This document shows positions 18,130-27,449 of a DNA stretch of 64,000 nucleotides, one piece after another. Each line of letters begins with the position of its first letter. Within the stretch, counting starts at the first letter, position 1. Made by a program: the position numbers and the translations under genes. Source of the stretch: Nitrobacteraceae bacterium AZCC 2146 (GTDB taxonomy: Bacteria > Pseudomonadota > Alphaproteobacteria > Rhizobiales > Xanthobacteraceae); contig JBAGRP010000001.1 in NCBI GenBank assembly GCA_036924855.1, positions 1,364,001 through 1,428,000 of the forward strand, written 5' to 3'. The notes beneath the pieces are model-generated. The model was not told where the DNA came from, ran no database searches, and was given only the letters and a program-made list of their open reading frames with translations.

Positions 18130-19728
18130 ATGAGTCACATCAGAACCTGCGCCGCCGGCCTCGCCGGCCGCATCCTTATCGCCGTGACGCTTGCTGCGAC
18201 GGGCGCATCCGCCGCGAAGGCGGAGACCGTGCTCCGCGTCGCCATGACGGCAAGCGACATTCCCGATTATGTCGGCCAGCCCGACCAGGGCATGGAAGGT
18301 TTCCGCTTCGTGGGCTTCCAGCTCTATGAGGGGCTGATCGCCTGGGATCTCTCCCATTCCGACCAGTCGCCCACGCTGAAAGGCGGGCTCGCCACCGAAT
18401 GGCACGTGGACGATGCCGACAAGGCCAGGTGGATCTTCAAACTGCGCCAGGGGGTCAAGTTCCACGATGGCTGCCCCTTCACCGCAGATGCCGTCATCTG
18501 GAACCTCGACCGTCTGAGCTCCGACAAGGTGCCGCAGTACAACCCGATCAACTACGCGCGCGCGCGCGCGCGCACGGCGTCCATCGCCAAGTATGAGAAA
18601 GTGGATGACGGCACGATCACCATCTCCACCAAGAAACCGGAATCCCTGTTTCCCTACAACATTCCCTTTATCCTGATGATCTCGCCCTGCGCCTATGAGA
18701 AGGCCGGGAATGACTACAAGGTTTACTCCAAGACCCCCAGCGGCACCGGCCCCTACAAGTTCGACAAGGTGGTGGACGGCGAGCGCCTGGAGATGGTGAA
18801 GAACACCGATTACTGGGACAAGGCGCGCGTGCCCAAGCAGGATCGCCTGGTGCTGCTGCCGATGCCGGAGGCGACAACCAGGAGTGCAGCGCTGTTGTCA
18901 GGACAGGCAGATTTCATCGAGGCCCCTTCGCCGGACATGATCCCGCGCCTGAAATCGGCGGGCATGAAGGTGATCACCGGCCCGTATCCTCACACCTGGG
19001 ACTACATCCTCAACTTCCAGCACGGCGCGTTCAAGGATCCGAAGGTCCGCCAGGCGGCGAACTATGCCGTGAACCGCGACGAGATGGTGGAACTGCTGGA
19101 GGGCGTCGCCCAACCCGGTTACGGCCTATTTCTGCCGACGGTGAAGTATTTCGGACATCCGGTGAAATACAGCTTCGATGCCGCGAAGGCGACCGCGCTG
19201 CTCAAGGAGGCCAATTGCTATCCTTGCAGCATCACGGTCGCCATTTCCAATTCCGGGTCCGGGCAGATGCAGCCCTTGCCCATGAACGAACTGGTGAAGG
19301 CGCAGCTCGAGGCCGTCGGATTCAAGGTGAAGCTGGACGTGATGGACTGGAGCTCCATGGTGGAGATATTCGCCAAGGGTGCGGAGAAATATCCGCAGTA
19401 TGACGCCATCAACTACTCATTAGCGGTGCTGGATCCCCTTTCCGGTTTCATCAAGCACATCACCACCGCCAACATCCCGCCGTCGGGCAACAACTGGGGC
19501 GGCTACAAGAACCCGGCGATCGACAAGCTGGCCGACGACGCGCTTGCCAGCTTCGACGATGCCAAGCAGACCGAGATCATCAGCAAGATGCACGAGATCA
19601 TCGTGGCGGATGCCAACCGCGTCTTCATCGCCCACGATCTCAATCCCCGGGCGCTCTCGCCGAAGCTGGAAGGCTTCGTCCAGGCGCAGAGCTACTTCCA
19701 GGATCTCACACCCATCGTGGTGAAGTGA
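18130..19728 (+). CDS. ABC transporter substrate-binding protein, family 5 (DppA-like)
   Basis: A 532-residue periplasmic protein. An N-terminal signal peptide (residues ~1-30, ending GASAAKA) is followed by the family 5 hallmark region QLYEGLIAWD, GLATEWHVD and WIFKLRQGVKFHDG, then GTGPYKFDKV further on. A run of alternating C and G at 18555-18573 encodes an Ala-Arg repeat and is a potential slippage site. The next gene encodes an acetamidase, so the ligand may be an amide rather than a peptide (inference). Confidence 0.92.
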   Translation: MSHIRTCAAGLAGRILIAVTLAATGASAAKAETVLRVAMTASDIPDYVGQPDQGMEGFRFVGFQLYEGLIAWDLSHSDQSPTLKGGLATEWHVDDADKARWIFKLRQGVKFHDGCPFTADAVIWNLDRLSSDKVPQYNPINYARARARTASIAKYEKVDDGTITISTKKPESLFPYNIPFILMISPCAYEKAGNDYKVYSKTPSGTGPYKFDKVVDGERLEMVKNTDYWDKARVPKQDRLVLLPMPEATTRSAALLSGQADFIEAPSPDMIPRLKSAGMKVITGPYPHTWDYILNFQHGAFKDPKVRQAANYAVNRDEMVELLEGVAQPGYGLFLPTVKYFGHPVKYSFDAAKATALLKEANCYPCSITVAISNSGSGQMQPLPMNELVKAQLEAVGFKVKLDVMDWSSMVEIFAKGAEKYPQYDAINYSLAVLDPLSGFIKHITTANIPPSGNNWGGYKNPAIDKLADDALASFDDAKQTEIISKMHEIIVADANRVFIAHDLNPRALSPKLEGFVQAQSYFQDLTPIVVK

Positions 19729-19786
19729 CCTCGCGGCCGGGCAGCCGCTCGACCGTAAGCTTCCCCTTTCCAGAAGAGTAACGACA

Positions 19787-20743
19787 ATGGCCACCCATTC
19801 CCTGGCGGCGACGCCCAAGACCGTGCGCCGCGGCTCATTCGACGGCTCCTATCCGCCCGTGTTGACGGTCGCGCCCGGCGACACCGTCGTGCTGCAATCG
19901 ATTTCCGGCGCGCCCCATGTGATGCCGCCACCGGATGCCGGCTTTGCCATTCCTCCCGCACTCGCCGAGGTGCTGGCGGCCGGCCTCCAGGGCTCCGGGG
20001 CGCATCTCGTCACCGGGCCGGTGGCCATTGCCGGCGCTGAACCCGGCGACATGCTGGAAGTGCGCATCGACGCTATCGAACTGGGCGCCGATTGGGGCTA
20101 TTGCGCCTTCCATCCTCTGATCGGCAGCCTGCCGGAGGAGTTTCCGTATCGCGATGTCAGCCACATCCGCGTGGATGTGGCGCAACGCACCTGCCGGTTA
20201 CCCTGGGGGCCGGAAATCTCGCTGGCCCCCTTCTTCGGCATCATGGCTGTTGCGCCACCACTCAATTACGGCACAGTCTCCACCCGCGAGCCTAGGGCCT
20301 ATGGCGGCAACATGGACAATAAGGAACTGACCGCTGGCAGCACGCTGTTCCTGCCGGTCTGGGTGCCGGGCGCGAACTTCACCGCCGGCGACGGCCATGG
20401 CGTGCAGGGGGACGGGGAATCCTGCGTCAACGCGCTGGAAATCTGCCTGAACGGCACCTTCACCTTCCTGCTGCACAAGGGGGGCGGGCTTGCCGACCCC
20501 GTGCTGACCATGCCGCGCGCGGAGACACCCACCCACTACATCGCCATGGGCTTCGATGCGGACCTCGACGACGCCATGAAGAAAGCCCTGAAGGAGATGA
20601 TGGCCTTCATCTGCGCGCGCACCGGGTGGACGCCGGCCGAGGCCTACAAGACCTGCTCACTGGTGGTGGACTTCAAGGTCACGCAGAACGTCAATGGCGA
20701 GAAGGGCGTCCACGGCCTGCTAAAGAAGGGCTTGCTGTTCTGA
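19787..20743 (+). CDS. Acetamidase/formamidase family protein
   Basis: A 318-residue FmdA/AmdA-type amidase that releases ammonia from small aliphatic amides. Family marks include VAPGDTVVLQ near the N-terminus, GPVAIAGAEPGDMLEV, FFGIMAVAP, the GGNMDNKEL motif and GDGHGVQGDGESC, which carries the acidic and His residues of the active site. It is the last gene of the dipeptide-type importer operon, 58 bp after the binding protein. Co-transcription suggests that the importer brings in its substrate. Confidence 0.9.
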   Translation: MATHSLAATPKTVRRGSFDGSYPPVLTVAPGDTVVLQSISGAPHVMPPPDAGFAIPPALAEVLAAGLQGSGAHLVTGPVAIAGAEPGDMLEVRIDAIELGADWGYCAFHPLIGSLPEEFPYRDVSHIRVDVAQRTCRLPWGPEISLAPFFGIMAVAPPLNYGTVSTREPRAYGGNMDNKELTAGSTLFLPVWVPGANFTAGDGHGVQGDGESCVNALEICLNGTFTFLLHKGGGLADPVLTMPRAETPTHYIAMGFDADLDDAMKKALKEMMAFICARTGWTPAEAYKTCSLVVDFKVTQNVNGEKGVHGLLKKGLLF

Positions 20744-21123
20744 CCATCCATCCATCACCCTGGTGACCTAGGCGCTGTCGTCCCGTGCCGATGCGACCTC
20801 GTTCCTGCGAACCGTGTTCGCCATCAGCATCGACACCCAGGGCGCGGCCTCGACCGCGATCCGGGCGGCCGGAAATGATGCCGGCGCGCTCAATGCTCTC
20901 GTCGCGGCCCATACGGGCGCAGCGCTCGATCATTTAGTCGTCGACAATCTCGCAAGTTGGGTCACTCGATCCCACCGGCTCGGTTGCCGGGCAGCCCACC
21001 GGGGCATCGTCCGGCTCCGACGCCGTCTTCCTGAAGGCCAGCGCGGGTGGCCATGCCATCGAGCTGACGTACGACGCCAGCCATCCGGTGGCGGGGCATT
21101 GGGTGAGGCTTGATGCGCTGGCC
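20744..21123. other. Degenerate sequence, unrecognised
   Basis: About 380 bp with protein-like stretches on the + strand but no complete gene. One frame reads SRADATSFLRTVFAISIDTQ. From about 20950 another reads as DAVFLKASAGGHAIELTYD followed by HPVAGHWVRLDAL. They look like parts of one decayed, frameshifted gene at the border of the island. I do not recognise the family. Confidence 0.35.
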
Positions 21124-21290
21124 TTATCGCTTCCAGGCGGTGCGACGCAGCGTCTTCCCTTTGGGAATCGCCAGCGATCCGCGTGCATGTCCACTTAGCT
21201 CGACTTTGTACAAAATTCCTCGGGAATTTGGATTTGTTGATGGCGCAGATATGCCGCGTCCGGCCAGAATAGTGCGTTCGGCGCTCTCAT
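21124..21290 (-). pseudogene. Possible IS630-family transposase N-terminal remnant
   Basis: The minus-strand end of this open frame reads LYKVELSGHARGSLAIPKGK then TLRRTAWKR. That resembles the first helix-turn-helix of IS630 transposases (YKVELS followed by a GK and a basic helix). It is fused in frame to the truncated DUF2274 gene, so an insertion followed by deletion is likely. The resemblance is short and unverified. Confidence 0.3.
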
Positions 21291-21486
21291 TTTCCATCAT
21301 CTGACCGGGGTGATTCAATTCGCCGCAGTCGCCTGCCTTGCCTCTTTCGTGTGAGACCGCCTGTCCGGTCGTGCGGCCGAGCACTTCGGCATAATTGACC
21401 AAATCGCGGTGGATCGCTGCCGGCAGCTCGACCGCGATTTTGACGGGCTTGTCATCGGCGAGTGGGCCGAGCTTGAGCTTCGTCAT
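21291..21486 (-). pseudogene. DUF2274 protein of a trb conjugation operon, truncated
   Basis: From the ATG at 21486 the minus strand encodes MTKLKLGPLADDKPVKIAVE, then LPAAIHRDLVNYAEVLGR and TTGQ. That is the start of the small DUF2274 protein encoded directly after trbI in Ti-like conjugation operons. After about 40 residues the sequence becomes unrelated. The start overlaps the trbI stop by four bases, the normal operon spacing. Confidence 0.7.
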
Positions 21487-21985
21487 GGCGTTCCTCCCTG
21501 TCCGCAAGGCGTCAGCACGAGATCGCGCGTGACAATGACGCGCACCGGAAAGCCCGGCCGGATGGTCGAAGTCGGCTGGATGTTGAGCTGACGCTGGACG
21601 ATCTGCTGACCCGTCTGGCTGATGCTGTTGGACGCACCGCTACGGATCGCCTGCACAAGGTTGTTCTCATCCTGGCTGGTGCCGGCCTCGGCGCCGCTGA
21701 GCAGAGTCGAGAGGACGGCCGCCTTGAACAGCATGCCCCAATGATTGTCGACCTCGTCCTCGAGCCCCGCATAACCGCCGGTATCGGCGCCCGGCTGGCG
21801 CTCCAGCACGATCGAGGCGCCGTCCGGCATGATGAGGCGGGTCCAGACGAGCAACACGCGGCTTTGACCGAAGGAGACAGAGCTATCGTATTGGCCGATC
21901 AGTTTCGCCCCCTGCGGAATGAGCAGATATCGGCCGGTCGGCGAATCATAGACCGCCTCCGTCACCTGGGCCGTGATCGAAGCCG
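21483..21985 (-). pseudogene. trbI: TrbI (VirB10-like) conjugal transfer protein, C-terminal fragment
   Basis: The minus strand encodes the C-terminal ~165 residues of TrbI: ITAQVTEAVYDSPTGRYLLI, PQGAKLIGQYDSSVSFGQSR, LVWTRLIMPDG, the GGYAGLEDEVDNHWG motif and the final FPVRVIVTRDLVL. TrbI spans both membranes in type IV secretion. Upstream of about 21985 the sequence is unrelated, so the N-terminal half and the rest of the trb operon have been deleted. It is a clear scar of an integrative conjugative element or plasmid-type transfer region. Confidence 0.85.
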
Positions 21986-22377
21986 CGCTTCGCGATGGGC
22001 AACCGACCAAAACTTACGCCACTTCCTGAAACAACCTCAGCGTCCCGATCCCGGGGGGGAGACACATCGTAGTACAGCGCAGATTCAGGTTGTTCATTCG
22101 ATCCGGTACGGTTGGCACAATGCGGCCCTGACTCACCCTCCCAAATCACGCGAACACGATTCAACGAATGGAGCCGTGCCAGGACGCTCCGACAACGACG
22201 AGAGCAACAATCCGATTGACCCCCGTGCTTTCGGTCTTGCGAAGGCCGCTTACGGGGTCGGTGAGACACTTGGCTTGCTCAGGAATCTGCATCTCGTCAT
22301 CTATCGGCTGCAGACGGCTCGACAAACTGAGTCGCAAGCTCCGCGTTAGGGCGGGATAGATCGTTACGGCGCGGAAT
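21986..22377. other. Gene-poor border with a possible excisionase remnant
   Basis: No intact gene is visible. On the + strand at about 22240-22350, AAYGVGETLGLLRN then HLVIYRLQTA resembles a decayed excisionase-type helix-turn-helix, as often carried by conjugative elements, and it ends at a TAG. The match is weak. Confidence 0.25.
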
Positions 22378-23892
22378 TCAGCCCGTTTTGGCCGACCCCC
22401 CACACGATCTCGGACCAAGCGGACCAAGCCGAACGCCGGCACGCAAACGCTGATAAGGATATTGTGCGGGATCGACGATATGTCCTCCCGGCGCGAGCAC
22501 CACCAGGACCTCTTCGGATATCGGTTCGAAGTCCGCGCGGAAATGAACCGCGCTTTTGAGCGCCAGGATCTTTAGCTCCATAGGTTCGACACCCAAATGC
22601 CTGAATAACCCGGGATCATACGCCTGCATGCGCTTGCTGCTGACGACGACGCTGACGCCGCCAATGGTCAGGAGCGCCATCTTTCCCAGTTCCATCTTGC
22701 GGCCCCGAATTGTCGAGCCGGTGGAAACGATCTGGCCATTGCCAAGCCGAGTTACAGAAAACTCGCCCTCATACGGCTTCACACCAGCCGGTCCATATTT
22801 TCCACCCAGAGCGATATTGATTTTGTTCCCTTCGCCCGCACGATGGGCCGCTTCCGCGGCTTCGGGATCGCATAAAATTCCGACAACCGCCTTCGTAGCG
22901 CCCTGTCGAATGAGTTCGTCAAGTACGCCGGTCGTATCGGCAGTACCGCCGCATCCAGGATTATCCTGCGTATCGGCCAAAATAACGGGGCGACTCGCGG
23001 TCGCTGCGATGCCGATGGCTTTTCTGACGCCTTCTTTCACGTTGTAGAGCGGCTGCAGGAATTCGGCCTCAACGGCGATGATTTCCTCCGCCAGCGCGTC
23101 GGCACGAAGGTCAGCCAGTTCTTGCGAATATGCGTGAACGATCACCGAGGGCCCACAATCGAACAGATCTGCCGGCGGGAAGCCGGCCAGATACGAGACG
23201 TTCAGAACATCTCCACCCTCAGCGCGCTCAGAGCTTTCCACGATTCGTTTTGAGGGCTGGACCAGAGTGCTCTGGAAATTGAGTGGTATCAAAAATGGAA
23301 TTTTCCGGAGCGCGCGTCCGCTTGGCTGCCCTCGTTCAAGGATGGTCGACAGCACCTTGGCAGCCCGACGGCCGGTTCTTTCACGATCCACATGAGGATA
23401 GGTATAATATCCAACCAGGCCATCCGTGCACTCGACCATCTGAGGCGTGACGTTGGCATGGTAGTCGAGGCTGATGACGATGGGGACATGAGGTCCCAGT
23501 GCGGCCCGAAGCCGCCGTAGCAATTCGCCTTCGCCGTCCTCGAAATCTTCCGTGACCATCGCGCCGTGCAAATCGAGATATACCGCGTCGACGGGCATTT
23601 CCCGCGACAGGGAACCGACCAGCTCCGCCGTAATCCGCTCAAACGCATCCCGTGTGACAACGCCACCTGCCCCGCCGCTGGTCCACAGCAACGGAACAAT
23701 GTCGTGCATGTCCGCCATCGCATCAAGAAATCCGGACAACCCAAAACTTGTATTGGTCAGCCACTTAAGGACCTCGGGTCCGCGAACGAGCGGCGGCCGA
23801 TCTCGATGGCTTGCGAAATAAGCAAAGTCGGTTCGCGAGGGAATGAAGGAATTCGTTTCATGATGGACACCGCCGACTGCGATTCTCGCCAT
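22378..23892 (-). CDS. M81 family metallopeptidase (MlrC-like)
   Basis: A 504-residue protein of the MlrC family. MlrC completes microcystin breakdown in sphingomonads; most homologues act on other unusual peptides or amides. Zinc-site motifs are present: GGVHHETNSF at the N-terminus, DLHGAM and ISLDYHANV in the first domain, then DTQDNPGCGGTADTTG opening the C-terminal half. The gene lies 135 bp downstream of the GntR gene on the same strand. The divergent M28 peptidase, racemase, amidohydrolase and MFS genes form its functional neighbourhood. Cytoplasmic, since no signal peptide is seen. Confidence 0.9.
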   Translation of the reverse strand: MARIAVGGVHHETNSFIPSRTDFAYFASHRDRPPLVRGPEVLKWLTNTSFGLSGFLDAMADMHDIVPLLWTSGGAGGVVTRDAFERITAELVGSLSREMPVDAVYLDLHGAMVTEDFEDGEGELLRRLRAALGPHVPIVISLDYHANVTPQMVECTDGLVGYYTYPHVDRERTGRRAAKVLSTILERGQPSGRALRKIPFLIPLNFQSTLVQPSKRIVESSERAEGGDVLNVSYLAGFPPADLFDCGPSVIVHAYSQELADLRADALAEEIIAVEAEFLQPLYNVKEGVRKAIGIAATASRPVILADTQDNPGCGGTADTTGVLDELIRQGATKAVVGILCDPEAAEAAHRAGEGNKINIALGGKYGPAGVKPYEGEFSVTRLGNGQIVSTGSTIRGRKMELGKMALLTIGGVSVVVSSKRMQAYDPGLFRHLGVEPMELKILALKSAVHFRADFEPISEEVLVVLAPGGHIVDPAQYPYQRLRAGVRLGPLGPRSCGGSAKTG

Positions 23893-24027
23893 TTCAAACT
23901 CCTGCGGGTTTGGTCAAAATTGCGCTATCAGCGCCGAAAGCTCGCCATCACCGCTGCAAGCCCGAACCTCATTGCGCCTTATCGGGTAGAAGCAACATGT
24001 TTTCATCTCGGCCGGCCGGCTTTAAGT

Positions 24028-24738
24028 TTACGCAGGCGCGTCGCGCATCGGAACATGCGACGGCAATGGCCCCGCATCGATACGGGCCAGGGCGGCTTCG
24101 CCTGCATTCCGGACATAAGTCGCAAAACATCGAGCGGCTGACTCAGCGTCGCGTCGTTCGATGGCGCTCATGATGGTCGCGAGCTCTCCCGCCGCCTGCT
24201 CAAGTCGCCCCGGTTGCGAAATGGAGACGCCGCGCAAAGCGCTCATGCGAGCGGTCAGCTTCCGATGAAGGTCGCTGATCAATTCGTGCTCCGCGATTTT
24301 CAGCATGTATCCGCTGAATTCCGCCGCAGCCCTCGCAATGGCGGCAACGTCACCGCTGCGACGTATGATGTAAAGCACATCGTACAGCGCGCGAAGGTGC
24401 GCCATTTCTTCATCGCTCGCTTTTTGCGTGAAGATGCGCACCACAGCGCTCTCGAGCAAGGCGCGAACGTCATAGATTTCCGCAACCTGTTTACGCGTCA
24501 GGCGAGCCACGATCGGACCACGCCGCGGCTCGATCGTGATCAGGTGCTCGGCTTCGAGACCGCGAAGCACCTCACGTATTGAGGTTCTGCTCACGCCCAT
24601 CTGCTCGCAGAGCTCTCGCTCGATCAGGCGCGTGCCTGGCGCAAAGTGACCGCTGATGATCGCGTCGCGCAGGCGCTCCAAGGCCTGATCGCGCAGAAGC
24701 GCAGGCGCATCGGTAATCCGAAGAACGCTTCCTGCCAT
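24028..24738 (-). CDS. GntR family transcriptional regulator, FCD subfamily
   Basis: A 236-residue regulator with the winged helix at about residues 12-80 (AIISGHFAPGTRLIERELCE then VSRTSIREVLRGLEAE). A helical FCD effector domain follows, starting with EIYDVRALLESAV. Its start faces the M28 peptidase gene across ~130 bp that contains a 35-bp palindrome, its likely operator. The M81 gene follows on the same strand. Repression relieved by a peptide-derived acid is the usual logic for this family (inference). Confidence 0.88.
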   Translation of the reverse strand: MAGSVLRITDAPALLRDQALERLRDAIISGHFAPGTRLIERELCEQMGVSRTSIREVLRGLEAEHLITIEPRRGPIVARLTRKQVAEIYDVRALLESAVVRIFTQKASDEEMAHLRALYDVLYIIRRSGDVAAIARAAAEFSGYMLKIAEHELISDLHRKLTARMSALRGVSISQPGRLEQAAGELATIMSAIERRDAESAARCFATYVRNAGEAALARIDAGPLPSHVPMRDAPA

Positions 24739-24813
24739 TTCTAGTCTCCTGAAGGATCGCCCACCCGGACGGCCTAACTGGCCGGACGAGTCGCGTCCAA
24801 CACCGTTAATAAC

Positions 24814-24848
24814 ATTCTTGACATCTTGTCATACAAGATGTCAAGAAT
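24814..24848. promoter_or_regulatory. 35-bp palindromic operator before the M28 peptidase gene
   Basis: Two perfectly complementary 16-base arms, ATTCTTGACATCTTGT (24814-24829) and ACAAGATGTCAAGAAT (24833-24848), surround CAT. The centre TTGTCATACAA fits TNGTNNNACNA, the general form bound by FadR/FCD-type GntR proteins. It starts 76 bp from the divergent GntR start and ends 20 bp before the peptidase ATG. A TTGACA inside the left arm could be a -35 element, which would make this a repressor site. Confidence 0.7.
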
Positions 24849-24868
24849 ACAAAAATAAGGAACTTGGG

Positions 24869-26647
24869 ATGACGATGAGCGAAATAACCGTTGTCGATGA
24901 AGTCTCAGCCGAGCGTGTTCGCAGCCACGTCGAAACGATTGTTCGCGAGATTCCGCATCGGGCGGCTGGTAGCGCCAATGGCAAGCGAATGGCGGAATAC
25001 AGTCACGCCGCGATGTCCGCGATCGGCCTGACCGACGTCGCCATCAAAGAATTGCAGGCGATCGTTTCATTTCCGGAACACGCCGATTTTCGTGTCGAGG
25101 CCCCGGTCGAAACCAGCTTCGAGGCCAACACCTTAGGACACAGCGTCAAAACAGGGCCTGAAGGAGTTCGTGGCGAAGTCGTCGATGTCGGCAGCGGTGC
25201 GCTGTCGAACTACGCCGGCAAGGATGCACGCGGCAAAATAATTCTCACCGAGCTTTCCTATTCCCCGGCGCGGCATGAAAAACAAAGGATTGCCGCGAAC
25301 CAGGGCGCGATCGGCGCGGTAATGATGAACTGGGGACATCCTGAAAACCAGGCCGTCCCGTTCGGCTCGGTGAAGCCGATGTGGGGCAATCCTACTCCCG
25401 AGAATGCCGAGACCGAGATGCCGACAATTCCGTGCATCGGTATAGCGCGGGCGGCCGGTCTCGAGTTGCGCAAGCTCGTGGGCCAAGGGCCCGTGACAGT
25501 CCGGATGCAAACCCACGTCGAAAACGGTTGGCGTCCGGTTCAGATCACCGTCGCGCGGCTGCCCGCACCTGCAAGCTCTCCCGAACATGATGACTTCGTC
25601 CTGGTCGGTGGACATCAGGACAGCTGGCCGGGGGAAGCCGCGACCGACAATGCCGCCGGCAACGCATGCCAGATGGAATTGGCGCGCGTATTTTCCAAGT
25701 ACCGCGACAAGATGAGGCGCGGGCTGACCTTCGGCTTCTGGACCGCGCATGAAACCGGTACCATGGCGGGCTCGACATGGTTTGCAGATCGGAACTGGGA
25801 CAACCTTCGCAAGAACTGCGTCGCCTACCTTCAAATTGATCAGCCGGCGTGTATCGGCACGACGGAATGGGCGACGTCTTCGAATCCGGAGCTCAGGTCT
25901 TTCCACAGTGCCATCGAGACCAGGCTTCTGAACAAGAAAATCCGGTGGGAACGACAGGCGAAGTCCGGTGATTCCAGCTTCTTCGGTCTTGGTATTCCCT
26001 CGTTCCAGGGAAGAGGAGCATTCACGGACGCCGAGTTGAAGAGCACCGCACATGCCACGCTGGGCTGGTGGCATCACTCCATCGAGAACCGTCTCGACAA
26101 GCTCGATTGGAGTCTCATGCAGGAGCACTTGCGGGTCTATACAGCCTATCTGTGGGAACTGACCACCGCTCCCATATTGCCGTTCCGATTTGCGCCGGTA
26201 TCGAAGCAAATCTCCGATCGGCTCGAAGAGCTGCATGTCGCCGGCAAAAGTGTCGGCCTGGAGACGGCGCAAGATGATGCAACGCGTTTCACCAATGCCG
26301 TGGTCAGGCTGGATAGCCGGGCCGCACAGGAAGCCGAACAGTTCGCCGGCAGCCGTGGCTCGGAGCAAGCGGCACTTCTCATCAACCGCACCATCAAGCG
26401 TCTTTCACGCATCCTCGTTCCATTGCAATCCAGCTCGGTGGGTCGCTACGGACACGATACGTATGGTTTTACTCCGCAAACCACGATGATCCCGTGCCTC
26501 TACGACCTCCAGCAACTCGATCAATTGCCGGACGGTGAGCAGCGCTGGATGTTGGAAACCAAGATGGTTCGCGCTCGCAACCGGGTGTCGGACGCATTGC
26601 AGGATTCAACAGACCTGATTGACGAGATGTTCGCTCGACTAAAATAG
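24869..26647 (+). CDS. M28 family metallopeptidase (aminopeptidase/carboxypeptidase type)
   Basis: 592 residues from ATG 24869, preceded by TAAGGA at good spacing; a longer frame from 24818 would start inside the palindrome. A PA-like insert occupies about 110-215. The di-zinc catalytic set follows: GGHQDSW (His, Asp), TDNAAGN (bridging Asp), TAHETGT (Glu), LQIDQPAC (Asp) and GWWHHSIENRLDKLD (His). No clear signal peptide, so probably cytoplasmic. It starts an operon with the racemase and amidohydrolase and probably trims an imported unusual peptide or N-acyl compound. Confidence 0.88.
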   Translation: MTMSEITVVDEVSAERVRSHVETIVREIPHRAAGSANGKRMAEYSHAAMSAIGLTDVAIKELQAIVSFPEHADFRVEAPVETSFEANTLGHSVKTGPEGVRGEVVDVGSGALSNYAGKDARGKIILTELSYSPARHEKQRIAANQGAIGAVMMNWGHPENQAVPFGSVKPMWGNPTPENAETEMPTIPCIGIARAAGLELRKLVGQGPVTVRMQTHVENGWRPVQITVARLPAPASSPEHDDFVLVGGHQDSWPGEAATDNAAGNACQMELARVFSKYRDKMRRGLTFGFWTAHETGTMAGSTWFADRNWDNLRKNCVAYLQIDQPACIGTTEWATSSNPELRSFHSAIETRLLNKKIRWERQAKSGDSSFFGLGIPSFQGRGAFTDAELKSTAHATLGWWHHSIENRLDKLDWSLMQEHLRVYTAYLWELTTAPILPFRFAPVSKQISDRLEELHVAGKSVGLETAQDDATRFTNAVVRLDSRAAQEAEQFAGSRGSEQAALLINRTIKRLSRILVPLQSSSVGRYGHDTYGFTPQTTMIPCLYDLQQLDQLPDGEQRWMLETKMVRARNRVSDALQDSTDLIDEMFARLK

Positions 26648-26657
26648 AAAGACACGA

Positions 26658-27398
26658 ATGGCAGGCCGCCGCCGTATTGTCTACCAGCTCGTCGCTCCGA
26701 TGGAGAAGACGCTTGGCGTCGCGGAAATCGGGCGCAGGCGCGACTATTTGCAGCGGCACGCCGGCGCCAGCACCGAGATAGAGGTACTAAGCGTCCCCTC
26801 CGGCTACGCATCGATCGAAAGCGAGCGGGACGCGTTAAGAGTGGCGCCCCATCTGCTTGCAGGTCTTCAAAAGGCGGAGGCAGACGGCGCAACCGCCGGA
26901 ATTATCGGCTGCTTTTCGGATCCCGCGATCGATGCCATCCGCGAAACAGTGACAATGCCGATCGTGGGACCGGGTCAATCCTCTATCGCGTTGGCATTGC
27001 AACTCGGTGACAGGTATTCCGTTTTGACGCCGCTTGAGAGCGGCCACAAACGCATGACACCTCGTTTGCGTGCTCAGGGCCTGCTCGATCGGCTTGCGTC
27101 CGTGCGCGGCATCGGCGTTTCCGTCGTCGACCTTGCAAATGAAACGAGCGGCGCTTGGCAACGCATCCTCGAAACATCCCGTCGATGCATCGAAGAAGAT
27201 GGCGCGGACGTGTTGGTCATGGGCTGCATGAGCATGGCATTCATGAACGTTGATCAAGAGCTCTCGACGCGCCTCCATGTGCCGGTCGTTAACCCGGTTC
27301 TCGCGGCCTTGAAGACGGCGGAAACGTTGCTCGATCTCGCTCTAACCCATTCGCGCGCATCCTGGCCGTCTCCTCCGGAGAAGGCGTACTTCGACTAA
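26658..27398 (+). CDS. Aspartate/glutamate/hydantoin racemase family protein
   Basis: A 246-residue member of the cofactor-independent two-cysteine racemase superfamily. The catalytic pair is visible as Cys85 (IIGCFSDPA) and Cys190 (VMGCMSMAF), each at a lobe edge. GPGQSSIALALQLGDRYSVL resembles hydantoin racemases and maleate isomerases. It starts 10 bp after the peptidase gene. In this setting it would invert a D-amino acid or hydantoin centre to suit the adjacent hydrolases (inference). Confidence 0.87.
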   Translation: MAGRRRIVYQLVAPMEKTLGVAEIGRRRDYLQRHAGASTEIEVLSVPSGYASIESERDALRVAPHLLAGLQKAEADGATAGIIGCFSDPAIDAIRETVTMPIVGPGQSSIALALQLGDRYSVLTPLESGHKRMTPRLRAQGLLDRLASVRGIGVSVVDLANETSGAWQRILETSRRCIEEDGADVLVMGCMSMAFMNVDQELSTRLHVPVVNPVLAALKTAETLLDLALTHSRASWPSPPEKAYFD

Positions 27399-27449
27399 CG
27401 TCGCCGCCGTAGCCGTTTCAAGATTTCAAATCCCCCATGCGAGGCGCAA

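Noticed and set aside
25133..26368. 411-codon minus-strand frame opposite the M28 peptidase
   Set aside because: No domain or ribosome-binding site; the sense strand carries a complete catalytic set.
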